44,062 nt of DNA. Origin: Pelagophyceae sp. CCMP2097. Lineage: Eukaryota; Sar; Pelagophyceae. A program made the position numbers and the translations under genes. The stretch spans positions 68,497-112,558 of the forward strand of contig MU657217.1 in assembly GCA_026770575.1 (NCBI GenBank), read 5' to 3'. Positions 20,160 to 30,168 of the stretch are shown here, piece by piece (the stretch's first letter is position 1; every line of letters starts with the position of its first letter). The notes under the pieces are model-generated. The model saw only the letters and a list, made by a program, of their open reading frames with translations. It was not told the DNA's origin and ran no database searches.

Positions 20160-20521
20160 TAGGCTGGTCATTACTTGGTTACTCGCAACTCGGGATGGAA
20201 GTAATCCGCGGTAATTGCGTTACTGTCCGAGTCACAATACGGCGCGCTGTGTTCGTATTACTCCGCAAGTGCGCCGCAAGTGGCTGAAAAAATTTGGTCT
20301 GTGGTCCCCAACTTTTAAATTTTTGATCTGCCTTTCGGTTTTCATTTTATTTGCAGTTTCGAGCGATTTTAGCGAAAACTGAACAAACCGCAGCCTTAAG
20401 GAGATTTTTTTTTTGCAGTAACGCGTTTTTAGCGATATTACTCTGATTACTTCGAATCCCGGTAATCTGCGGTAATTTCGTTACTTTTCGGGTATTCCCC
20501 AGGTAATGAATGACCAGCCTA
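20160..20521. mobile_element. Candidate MITE (element B) with TA target-site duplication
   Basis: The left end reads TAGGCTGGTCATTAC (from 20160) and the right end, reverse-complemented, TAGGCTGGTCATTCATTAC (ending at 20521). The 11-bp GGCTGGTCATT inverted repeat is flanked by TA on both sides, as in Tc1/mariner-type insertions. It is 362 bp long with no coding frame and is AT-rich internally (runs of t near 20408). Two internal direct repeats of 24 nt, 20201-20224 and 20462-20485, differ at two positions (gtaatc-gcggtaatt-cgttact). It lies between the desaturase and CCDC25 3' ends. Confidence 0.65.
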
Positions 20522-20578
20522 GATTACGACTCCCACCTCCGCGGACGGGGGAGTCCGAGTCCGGGGCACCTGAGAGGG

Positions 20579-21387
20579 TTACATAAAGTCCTCTTCCGCC
20601 TCGATGGCCGCCGAGGCGTCGGCGGTGGCCTGGCGCGTCGGCGCGTTTGCCTTGGCCTTTTCGAAGATGCGGTCGTAGGAGTTTTCGTGCGCTTGCAGAC
20701 GGTGTTTTTCAGCGTCGAGGCGCTGCGCCTTGCTCGCCTCGCGCTGCTTCGCCTTTTGCGTCGCAGAGACCTAAACGCGCGTTTGAACGGCCTTTCCACG
20801 CCACCTTTACAAGGCACGGACCTCGCTGTCGCGGTCGCGCCGCTGCTGTGCGAGGTCTGGAAACTCTTCTCGCTTGGACTTTTCCAGTTGCCGCACGAGG
20901 TCCTTGTCCTTGCCAATTCCGCGCATCTTGACGACTGCCTTTTCGTCCTTGAACCCGACTTGGCCTTCGACCATGGACGAGGTCTTGCGCAGGTTTTCCC
21001 AGTTCGTATAAACGACGTCGCATTCGGCCTGCTTCGACCCCGCGATACTATTCGCCTTGACGAGCGCGCAGCACTCCTTCAAGGTCTCCGGCAAATGGTC
21101 CATCTTGCCCGATTCTCGGAAGGCCAGGCGCAGAGGGCCTCTTGGTAGACGCGCGTAGACGTGCGCCGACGAGAGGTCGTCCACGTGGAACCACACGTCC
21201 TCGGGCCAGCCTAAGCAGGCGTGAGAGGGGCGTCGTTCTGCTTTCGAGGATGATCTCAAGACTCCGTTTGATGATGAAGCTTGCCGACGCCTTTGCACGC
21301 ACCGTGAGCTATCAGCGCTTCATTTTCGAACTTGTCCTTGCCCATGAAGAGCCCGACGCCCTCCGACGACTCAAAGTAGAAGACCAT
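20579..21387 (-). CDS. CCDC25: CCDC25 orthologue (NFACT-R/DUF814 domain protein)
   Basis: Three exons: 21387-21303, 21210-20822 and 20770-20579, with GT-AG introns of 92 and 51 nt, all in phase (221 aa). It begins MVFYFESSEGVGLFMGKDKF, passes GWPEDVWFHVDDLSSAHVYA, then CCALVKANSIAGSKQ, VVYTNWENLRKT and GQVGF, and ends in a charged helix closing with EEDFM. This matches the eukaryote-wide CCDC25 family along its length (human protein 208 aa), with the NFACT-R fold first and a basic coiled coil after. Related NFACT-R domains act in ribosome quality control and bind nucleic acid; the animal protein has been described as a membrane DNA sensor. The role in algae is unknown. ATG 21387 is 154 bp from the divergent ATG at 21542. 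Confidence 0.92.
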
Positions 21388-21541
21388 GAGGGGCGACGGC
21401 CGCCGGCGGCGAGTTCGTCTGGCCGCCCAAAATGCGAAACTTCGCCAAAGCTCGGATTTTGGCGAGCGGTGTAAAGGCTCCAAAGTGCGCGAGTGAAGGC
21501 CCGAAGGCAGTCACCGGCGGTATGATGACAGTCTCGCGGTC

Positions 21542-22519
21542 ATGCGGCGGGTTCGCCTCAGGCGGTTGTTCGCCGTCTTGGCGTATCAGGACCTATACGA
21601 AGGGACGAATTGGCTGCAGGACTTTGACGACGACGATCGCGACGTCGACGCCGACTCTGGCGACGCCGAACCGTACGCCGCGCCGGCGCGGCGCCGGCGG
21701 GGCGCGCCGGTGGATGCGCCCGCCCCGTCGGAGGGTCTGGGACACGGTCCGCTGTCCGCGGCGCCTCGGGCCGACCGACGAGGCGTCCGCGCGGCCGCGT
21801 CGCAAAGCGCGGCCGCGTCGCAGAGCGCCGCCGCATTGCAAAGCGGTGATTGCGAGTCGGCGCGGGACGAGCGCGGCCGTGGCGCCCGACGGCAACGTCC
21901 TCACGGCGGCGCGGTCGACGACGGCGCGGCGGACGAGGACGAGGCGCCGAAGCGGCTGAGAGGCGCCTCGCCGAAGCGGTTGCGAGCCCCCGGCGAGGCG
22001 CTCGAGTCGGCGCGGCTGCGGGGCCGCCTCGACGAAGCGCACCGTGAAATCGCGCGGCTGCGGATCCGAGGAGCGGCGAGACCGAGCGGGGCGTTCGGGA
22101 TGGCGGCACGAGGCGTGTACGTTGGGGCGCGCGTCTGCCTCGTGGGCGACTCGGCGCGGCGCGGCGTCGTCGTCGAGTCGCATGTCTCTAGAGGTTACTG
22201 GGCCGTGGTGTGGTTCGCCGACACGAGTCGCAACATTCGCGTCAACGACCTCGAGGTGCTGCCGTTCGACGACGCCACGTTCGAGCCGTCGCAAGCTCCG
22301 TCGAACGCGGCGGAGAGACGACTAGAGAAGCGGGCAAAGGCCATTGCCGTATACCGGGTGCTCAAAGCAGCGACTCCACCGGCTGCCGCATCGAGCCACG
22401 AACACCGCGGTGAGGCCTCAGACGACGCGGGCGCCGCCGCCGCCGCCGAGGCCTCTGCCGACGGCAAGGAGATCGGCGACGCTGCTTTGGACGACGAGCC
22501 GCGAGTCAAGCGGCTTTAA
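21542..22519 (+). CDS. Protein with a small SH3/Tudor-like barrel; frame continues past the stop
   Basis: 325-aa frame from ATG 21542 to TAA 22517-22519. The first half is low-complexity (Ala/Arg/Asp). At about residues 195-245 lies a compact beta-rich segment: YVGARVCLVGDSARRGVVVE, then GYWAVVWFADTSRNIRVNDL and EVLP, like KOW/Tudor or CAP-Gly-like SH3 folds. An EALESARLRGRLDEAHREIARL helix precedes it. The same frame resumes immediately after the stop at 22520 and remains coding-like to 22999. Either the protein is really ~485 aa with a disrupted or read-through stop, or there are two genes. Function not recognised. Confidence 0.6.
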   Translation: MRRVRLRRLFAVLAYQDLYEGTNWLQDFDDDDRDVDADSGDAEPYAAPARRRRGAPVDAPAPSEGLGHGPLSAAPRADRRGVRAAASQSAAASQSAAALQSGDCESARDERGRGARRQRPHGGAVDDGAADEDEAPKRLRGASPKRLRAPGEALESARLRGRLDEAHREIARLRIRGAARPSGAFGMAARGVYVGARVCLVGDSARRGVVVESHVSRGYWAVVWFADTSRNIRVNDLEVLPFDDATFEPSQAPSNAAERRLEKRAKAIAVYRVLKAATPPAAASSHEHRGEASDDAGAAAAAEASADGKEIGDAALDDEPRVKRL

Positions 22520-22999
22520 GACTTCGGCGCCGAGGCGCTCGAGTCGGCGCCGCTGTTCAGCAGCCTCGATGACGCGCACTGGCTGCGGGCGCTCGTCGGC
22601 GGCGCGCTCTTCGAAACGATCGACTTCGACGCGGACGGAGCCGTCGAGGCCGTGGCCAAGGCCGCTGCGGCGGCGGCGCCGGCGAGCGGCCTCGCCGCCC
22701 TCATCTCGCTCCACGCGTCACATGAGGCCATTTTCGTCGCGATCAAGGAGGAGCGAGACACGGTCATTGAGGAGAGGGACAAGGTTACGGAGGACCGGGA
22801 CGACCACGAGGACGAGTGCAAGACGGCGCACCAGTTCATCGAGCAGCAGAAAGACGTGATCGGCGGCCTGAAGGATGAGATCGGCGGCCTGCGGCGGGAG
22901 ATCGACGGCCTGCGGCGGGATGCGCAGCGCCGCGACGCTGCGCTCGAGGCCATAGCGCGCTGCATCGCCGAGATCAAGGCCGCCATCGCTGAGCTCTAG
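22520..22999 (+). CDS. Same-frame continuation after TAA: coiled-coil segment
   Basis: The next 159 codons run in the same frame: DFGAEALESAPLFSSLDDAH, WLRALVGGALFETIDFDADG, then a long coiled coil (KEERDTVIEERDKVTEDRDD, GGLKDEIGGLRREIDGLRRD). EALESAPLFSSLDDAH echoes EALESARLRGRLDEAH in the upstream part, so the two halves share an internal duplication. The first ATG is inside at no obvious start position, which argues that this is the C-terminal half of the gene at 21542 rather than a gene of its own. A single-base change of the stop would restore a protein of ~485 aa. Confidence 0.5.
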   Translation, partial: DFGAEALESAPLFSSLDDAHWLRALVGGALFETIDFDADGAVEAVAKAAAAAAPASGLAALISLHASHEAIFVAIKEERDTVIEERDKVTEDRDDHEDECKTAHQFIEQQKDVIGGLKDEIGGLRREIDGLRRDAQRRDAALEAIARCIAEIKAAIAEL

Positions 23000-23278
23000 G
23001 CCGCCGCCATCGAGGCGCCGTCGCCGCCGACGAAACGACGCGCGCGCGCCCGAAGTGAACGCGCGGCTCGGACAGTTCCCGCCCAGTACACTGAGACACT
23101 TTATTCAAGCGTCACGAGACCCGGGCCGCCGCCGCGGCGCGGGCCTCGCGGCGGCGGCGGAGCGGGCCGCGCCGGGCCGCGGTCACGGGGATTTCCCGGG
23201 AGGGTTCTTTTCGATCAAGAAGGCCCCGCGAACGAGACGACGGTCTGCTGTGGGCCTTTGGTCGGGGCATGTAGGCAC
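23000..23278. other. Convergent intergenic space
   Basis: 279 bp between the end of the coiled-coil frame (+) and the stop of the two-pore channel gene (-). No gene or repeat is seen. It is GC-rich with a run of gccgccgccgcggcg type. Confidence 0.4.
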
Positions 23279-26200
23279 TCATTTAAAGGCGGTGCCGTAG
23301 TCTGGGGGCGGCGAGGGGGCGTCGGGTTGGGGTTGTTCTTGGGCCAAATGCGAAAACGACGCGCCTCGCGCAATGACTCGCCGGAGCAGTTCCCACCTCT
23401 CCGGCGCCGGCTCGCCGGCCTCGCGGCGCCGGTGCTCCTCGAGCGCCGCCTGCGTGCCGCGCACCATGCGGCTCAGGAGGAGGTGGGACCGCGGCGTGAG
23501 GTTAAGTTGTTCATCCAAAGAGCCGCTCGAGGAATGCGCCTTTGCGTGCGCCTGCGCCTGCGCGCCAATCTCCAGCGGCGAGGCCGTCGCGTCGCGTTCG
23601 GAGCGCTGCCGCGGTGGTTGCGGCGCGGCCTCGACGTCGCCGCCGGACGTTTCTGGCTCGTCGCGGGCGCCCGGCGGCGACGGCGGCGCGTCGAATACGC
23701 CGCCGTCGCCGTCGAATACGCCGCCGTCCACAGATTCGTCGTCGGCGGCCTCGTCGTCGGCGTCGCGCCTGGCCTGCTCGTCGCAGAAACGCTCGCGCTC
23801 GATGCGGACGACTTTATAATGTTTTAAAAGCGCATCGATGACCACTGCGGCCGTGACGTTCGTCCCGAACCACACGGTTAGCACGTAAAACGACGCTAAA
23901 AAGAAGGCGATCAAAGTTCGGTAAGGCGCTGTTGTGGACTCGCGCGCCGCCTTGGAAAAGACGTGCGCGTTGATGATGTCCTGCCAGTTATTCGTCACCG
24001 CAATCTGCAGCAAAGTCTGCCACGCGTCCACAAGGGAGTTGAACGTGATGCGCGTGTCCATGATCCTCCTCTTCCGCCGGTCGTCGGCGGCCCTTTCAGC
24101 AGCGTCGTCGTCGTCGTCCGCCTGATACGCCCAGTGCTTCCTCCCGGGGAGCACGCCCGCGCACAGCTGCGCCGCCAGAGCGGCGTAGACGTAGATCGCG
24201 AGGACGAAGACAGCTACAAATTGGGCCAGCACGGGATATATAGTGCAAATAGCCCCGACGAGGCTCCGCGTCGTCTTGGACATGATCAAGAGCCGGGCGG
24301 AGACGCACGCGCCCGCGACGCATCGTACGTCGTTGCGCCCCGTCAGCGTCAGCACGGGGCCCAGCAGCTGCGCCGCCACGCACCTTGCTAAAACAGCGCC
24401 GCAGACCAGCGACAAATCAAGCCGCTCGTGCCATCTCCAATTCGCCCACGCCTTTTGCGAGTCTGGCCGGGCGAGGAAGCGTACGACGTGCTCTAAAACG
24501 AACGCGCCGGCGATGCCGTCGTTGCATAGATCAAGTAACGCTCTTGTTTCCACGCTCCCCGCGCACGCCCTCGAGCCCTCGACGACGACGTAGAGGAAGA
24601 CAAAAGCGTACGCCGGCCGCGTCAGCCGCCCTCGCCGCACCGCGCCGCGGCACGCCTCGCGCACCCACTTTGGCGGGCCCTGGCGAGCCAGAGCGTACCA
24701 CCTCCGCAGCGCCGCCTTTGGCGGGTCTGCGCGCGCCGAAACGGCCGGCGGCGGCGTCGTGTTGCCCTCGGAGAGTCGGCGGAGCTCGGCGGCGTCGGCG
24801 ATTAAAGCGCAATCGCACCGGAGGACGAAATCATCGAGTGTGACGCATTTCCGAGAATCGTAGGGCGTCCTCGGCGAGAGCGGCGACCTCGGCTCGGGGC
24901 CCAGCCGAGGGAAGAGGCCCGGCGAAATAGACCGCGCCGCCTTGCAAGGCGACATGGCCACCATCCTCTTCGGCGACAGCGCCGCCAGCCGCGACGGCGA
25001 CAGCGGCAGCGGCGAACGCACGTCGTCGTCGTCGAGTGGCGACGGCGGCAGCGGCGACGCGGCTCGCGCGTCGCCGTCGAAGCTCCCCCATGGGCTCGCG
25101 GCGAATCTGCTCCGCGCCTGGGGCATCAGCAGAGCGTATCGAGCGGCGCGCTCCGCGGCGGTGGACTTTGGGAGCATGATCGCCGCGAGCTTGTCCCAGT
25201 CGTCCACGCTTAAATATGAAGTGCCGTCTCCAACTAAAGCGTGAAACGCGGCGATCAAAGCGTGGTAGCGCCGCAGCTTTTCAATTTCGTGCCTGTCGTC
25301 GTGCTCGTGCTTCCAGGCGTGGTAGAACGCGGCTAAAAGGCAGTTGACGACGACGTAGACGACAACGAATATAAACGAGACGAAGTAGACGACCGCTAAG
25401 GGTACGGAAAAGTTCCTGTCAGGTTTCGAGTCGCACGCCAGCGCCGGAAACATGATGTACGGAAAGTTCTCGGTTGTGGAGAGCACAAAAAGCGTTAGCG
25501 AGGCCCTTCCCACGTCATTAAACGCGTTTTTAATTTCTACGTCGAACCCGTCGTCGACGACTGCCACGCAATGCGAATTTATGCGTGTGTGCTCCCACCC
25601 CTCAGCATAACACTCCTTCCAGAGCATGACGCCGACTTGCGCGTAGAAGAAGACGACGCCGGCGAACGCTGCTATCACGGGGGCCACGGTCGGAATGGTG
25701 GCGGCCATTGAAGTGATGGACCTTCTTAAAGCCGGCAGCTCAGCGACCACCACTAGAGCCGGCGCCGCCGTCAGCGACACGACCGTCTTCGGTAAGAGCC
25801 ACGCGTTGACGACGCAGATGAGGAGGCCGGAGAGTCGGATTCTGTTCCATCCTCTGTTGAAAAAAGTCGGAACGTCGCTCACCGCCGCCTTCAACAAGAC
25901 ATCGACGACCAAAGCAAAGGCAAAGGCGCCGACGGCGCCGCGGATGTTCTTCGGGCCGAGGCTCTCGTACCTGGGCTGCTTCTGCTGCGACGGGGCCGCC
26001 TTTGGGGAGGACCAGGGCGTGGCGAGGAAGAGCGATAGGACGAGGAAGAACACACCCCGCGCGTAGAAGCGGTGCGCCAGCACTTTGGCGAGGCCGCGCT
26101 CCGTCGCGGACATTGGTTGGAGGCGGTGCAGTTGCTCGTTGGGCGTTAGAGCGACGTGGACGTACTGCGCGGCCTACGAGCACCGTCGTTTCCAAAGCTT

Positions 26201-26516
26201 CGTTTCCAACGCATCGCATCTGACGAAGCGCCGCAAGAAGGCGTCGCTTGCGACACGCTCTGGCGAAGCGCCGCAAGAAGGCGTCTTGCAACGGCCGAAA
26301 AGGCACTCACCAGCATGAACCTCGTCGCTTGGGGCCGCATCGACTGCGCGCGGCGCATAAACGGACGGTCTCCGACCTTGGACTCGTCGCCGACGGCGTC
26401 GAGGAGCGGCACTTCGAAATCCGCAAATGCCTAAGGCGCGGTGAGGCCTCGAAGACCGGGCATCGAAAGAAGACGCGGAACGGCACGGTTTCGGGCAAAA
26501 TGGGCAGTTGCGACAT
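23279..26516 (-). CDS. Two-pore channel (TPC) family cation channel
   Basis: Exons 26516-26487, 26430-26311 and 26173-23279 join in phase (introns 56 and 137 nt; 1014 aa). MSQLPILPET leads into AFADFEVPLLDAV, then FML joins AAQYVHVALTPNEQ. The first exon is the least certain. The protein has two six-helix repeats. Repeat I pore: SLTLFVLSTTENFPYIMFPA (~275-295), then an S6 rich in Val/Phe. Repeat II pore: LVDAWQTLLQIAVTNNWQDI (~770-790). The TT-x-N-x-P and NNW filters are the TPC signature; members carry Na+/Ca2+ across endolysosomal or vacuolar membranes. S4 of repeat II has few charges (SARLLIMSKTTRSLV), so voltage sensing may be weak. The long inter-repeat linker is Ser/Pro-rich after a degenerate EF-hand-like helix pair (AFHALVGDGTSYLSVDDWDK). 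The C-tail is acidic and disordered. Confidence 0.87.
26224..26285. repeat. 22-bp direct repeat inside an intron of the channel gene
   Basis: The sequence cgaagcgccgcaagaaggcg plus tc occurs at 26224-26245 and 26264-26285, 40 bp apart and identical. It lies in the 137-nt intron 26310-26174, the longer of the two introns placed in this gene. Confidence 0.8.
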
Positions 26517-26790
26517 CCGCCGCCGCTGCCGCGGGTCCCCTGCGACCCGCGAGGTTGGCGCGCCCGCCTCCATCAGCCCGGCGCCTCGCCGGCGAAGAAG
26601 CTCCTCAAGGCCTTTTCTTTCAAAACTTGCAAAAGAAGCTTAAGTCGAATCTTCTTTTGGAGGACTCAAAGATTTGAACAAATCCCTCAAAGATTTAAAC
26701 AAAACCGACCAACGGCCGCGGAACGGCCCATATTCGATCCCGACCCGCCTTTCAAAAAAGCGAGTGCCCGACGCTCCGTGGCGGCCTGCG
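26517..26790. promoter_or_regulatory. Divergent promoter between the channel and RPN1 genes
   Basis: 274 bp between the two ATGs. It holds an AT-rich tandem motif: tcaaagatttgaacaaa (26666-26682) and tcaaagatttaaacaaa (26687-26703), 21 bp apart with one mismatch. Such a spaced pair in an otherwise GC-rich genome is a reasonable candidate for a factor-binding site or an initiator region. Confidence 0.5.
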
Positions 26791-29700
26791 ATGGCGGAGG
26801 AGAAGAAATCTACAGGCGAGGCCGCGGCGCCGGATGCGGCGAAGCCCGCCGCGGGCGGCAAGGCCGCCGAGGCCGGGAAGAAGGACAAAAAGGAAAAGGA
26901 GCTGTCCCCGGAGGACCAGTCGTTGCTGGATGGCCTCGTCCTCGCCGTCGAGCGCGCGGGCGACGCCGACGCGGACGTGCAGTCCATGGCCATCCTGCAC
27001 CTCGTCGCAGAGGTCCGCACGGCCACGTCGAGCATGACCTCCGTGCCAAAGCCGCTGAAATTCCTCAGGTCCGTCTTCCATCCTCTGCCTCTAGCAAGCA
27101 GAGAGACGGCCCTGCCGCAGGGAAAAAATGAGAGGCGCCGGCGAGGCATCTGCTGGCAGAGGGTCGAGCGCGTCGAGCCCGGCAGGCGCCGGGTCGCGGA
27201 TAAATCGCGAGAGTGGCCCGCTCGCGATTGCGCCGGACGCTCCAGCGCAGGCCGCACTACGGCACGCTCAAGGAGCTCCACGCCAAAGGTGCGCATCCGA
27301 CGTCGATGTGTGGGCTTGGGTCTCCGTAAAGCCGCGTCGAGGAAAGTCTCGTGGCCGTGCCAAGTGGTCACCATATAAACAGGCGTCGCTGCGGGCGCGG
27401 GCGCGTCTGCGAACATGAAGCAGCTGGCGGACCTGCTCGCGGTCCTGGCGATCACCATGTCCAAGGAGGGGTCGATGGACTGCCTTTCTTATAAGAAGCA
27501 GGGCAACATGGCGGACCTGCGCAGCTGGGGCAGCGAGTTCGTCGGGTCGCTCGGCGGCGAGATCGGTGTGGAGTTCAACAAGCGCCTGCTGGACCGATCG
27601 AAGGACAAGGACTCTATGGAGGACGAGGCTTGCAAGGACGATGCCGATTTGATGTCTCTAGTGGACGTCATCGTCCCCTTCCACCTGCAGCACAACGCGG
27701 AGGCCGAGGCCGTGGACCTGCTGATGGAGGTGCAGCAGCTGCCGAAGCTGATCGAGCTGGCCAAAGTGAGCGAGGCGAACGAGGGCAAGGCTTATATCGA
27801 CGACGACAATTACGCGCGCATCTGCCTCTACCTGCTCCGCTGCGCCGCCTACATGGCCGACCCCGAGGACCTGCGCGAGCTCCTGCGTGTGGCCTACGAG
27901 CTCTACGTCTCGCAGCGGCGCCACGCCGAGGCGCTGCGCGTGGCTTTGCAGCTGGACGACGCGGAAAAGGTGGCGGCTTTATTCGCCGACGAGGACTGCG
28001 AAGACCTGTTGAAGAAGCAAATGGCCTTTGTACTCGCGCGGCACCGGTCGAACTTTGAGTACGCGGCGGACGACGACATCAACGGCATTATTGGGAATAA
28101 CAAGCTGAACGGCTATTATTTGGAGCTCGCCAGAGACTTGGACGTCGTCGACCCAAAGTCGCCAGACGACATTTACAAGTCGCACCTCGGCGACACGGTC
28201 GGGTCCTTTGCGCGCCGGCAGCGCGAGAATCCGGGTGTGGACTCGGCGCGCGCGAATTTGGCGTCGACGTTTGTGAACGCGTTTGTGAACGCCGGCTTTG
28301 GAAACGACCTTTTGATGACGCCAGAGGGCAACGAGTGGCTCTACAAGAACAAGGAGCACGGCATGCTCTCCGCGGCGGCGTCGTTGGGCATGATCATGAT
28401 GTGGAACGTGGAGGAGGGTTTGACGCATATCGACAAATTTCTCTACTCGACTGAAGAGTACGTCAAGGCCGGCGCCTGCCTGGCTATTGGCATCGTCTCG
28501 TCTTCTGTTCGGCACGAGTCGGACCCGCCCATCGCGCTGCTGCCGGAGCATCTGGAGGCGACGGCCCACCCGATCACGCGCACGGCCGCCATCGTCGCGT
28601 TGGGCATCGCCTACGCCGGCTCCGCGCGCGAGGACGTCTGCGACTGCCTCGCGCCGTTGGTGGCGACGGACGACACTGATGAGGCAAAGGTGCCGACGAC
28701 GCAGACGGTGGCGGAAGTCGCGTTGGCGGCGCTGTCGCTTGGTGTGGTCTATGTTGGCACGTGCGACGAGGACGTCGCCTCGACGCTGCTGCAGCGCCTC
28801 ATGGAGGCTTCCGACGCGGAGCTGGACTTTAGCATGATGAGGTTGATGACGCTGGGATTAGCGCTGCTCTTCCTCGGCAAGATGGACAAGGCCGACGCCA
28901 TGCTTGAAGCCTTGAAGACGATCGAGCACCCCATCGGCAAGTACGCCGCCGTGGTGCTGGAGACTTGTGCTTATGCGGGCACGGGCAACGTCCTCGCGAT
29001 TCAGAAGATGCTGCACATCTGCGCAGAGCACCACCCCGTCGCCGCCGACTCCGCAACCGTCGCGCCCGCCGACGCCGCCGAGCCCGCGGCGGAGAAGCAG
29101 GACTCTGCGATCCACCAGTCCGTGGCCGTGCTGGGCATCGCGCTGGTCGCGGCGGGCGACGACATTGGTTCGGAGATGGCACTCCGGACCTTCGACCACC
29201 TGCTGCACTACGGCGACGTTGGCGTGCGACGAGCCGTGCCGCTGGCGCTGGCGCTGGTGCGGTGCTCCAATCCGGAGTACGCCATCGTGGACCAGCTCTC
29301 GCGCTTGAGCCACGACGCCGACGCGCAGGTGCGTTTCTCGACGACGCGTGATGCTTTGTTTCTCGAAAACGACGCGTCGCACAATAGGTCGCGCAGTCTG
29401 CGATCTTGGCGCTGGGCGTCGTCGGGGCCGGGACGAACAACTCGCGCATCGCCGGCCTGCTCCGGCAGCTCGCGGAGCACGCGCGCGACGCGGCGCAGTT
29501 GTTCACCGTGCGCCTGGCCCAGGGCCTGCTGCACATGGGCAAGGGCTTGGTGGGCCTCTCTCCTTTCCACTCGGACCGCCAGCTCATGGCCGCGCCCGGC
29601 ATGGCCGGCGTGCTCATCTTCCTGCACTGCGCTCTTGACGCTCAGGCCACCATCTTGGACAAGTACCATTTCCTCATCTACCACCTCGCATCGGCCATGC

Positions 29701-29963
29701 ACCCGCGCATGCTCGTCGCGGTGGACGAGGACTTGAACCTGCTGCCGACGAGCGTGCGCGTCGGCAAGGCCGTGGAGACGGTCGGGCAAGCAGGCAAGCC
29801 CAAGACGATTACGGGCTTCCAGACGCACACGACGCCCGTCCTCCTCGGCGTCGAGGACCGCGCCGAGCTGGCGGACCCGGACTCTGTCGAGCCGCTCACT
29901 CTGACTTTGGAGTCCGTCGTCATCATGAAAAAAATCGACCCCGACGCCGACGCGACCATGTGA
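26791..29963 (+). CDS. RPN1: 26S proteasome base subunit RPN1 (PSMD2)
   Basis: Four exons, 26791-27068, 27251-27288, 27383-29328 and 29388-29963, join in phase to a 945-aa protein (human ~908). Introns are 182, 94 and 59 nt. The matches are collinear with RPN1: SSMTSVPKPLKFLR then PHYGTLKELHAK (a 38-nt micro-exon), KKQMAFVLARH, NKEHGMLSAAASLGMIMMW, ALRTFDHLLHYGDVGVRRA, GAGTNNSRIAGLLRQLA and the terminal VGQAGKPKTITGFQTHTTPV. The middle carries the proteasome/cyclosome (PC) repeats that form the toroid. RPN1 docks ubiquitin receptors and UBL shuttle factors on the 19S base, in cytosol and nucleus. The N-terminus is Ala/Lys-rich, as usual for the family. Start ATG 26791 is chosen over the upstream frame from 26674, which reads through promoter-like sequence. 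Confidence 0.96.
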
Positions 29964-30072
29964 CGCAACACACCATTCGCGGCGCCAAGGAAGGACGGCA
30001 CGCTCCGGGACCCGCCGAAGCCCTCGTAACGAGCGCAATTTCGACCACTCTCGTTTCCTTCGAATCGGCGTC

Positions 30073-30168
30073 TCTCCTGTGGCGTTCAGAGTCGGGTATC
30101 GTCCCTTAGCCGGCGTTGGCTCTCCAGTGGCGTTCAGAGTCGGTTATCGTCCCTTAGCCGGCGTTGGC
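30073..30168. repeat. 48-bp tandem duplication over the 3' end of the coiled-coil gene
   Basis: 30073-30120 and 30121-30168 match at 46 of 48 positions (differences t/a and g/t). The right copy carries the last codons and stop (TAA at 30156-30154, minus strand) of the gene at 30154-32647; the left copy repeats them in the 3' flank. Confidence 0.9.
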
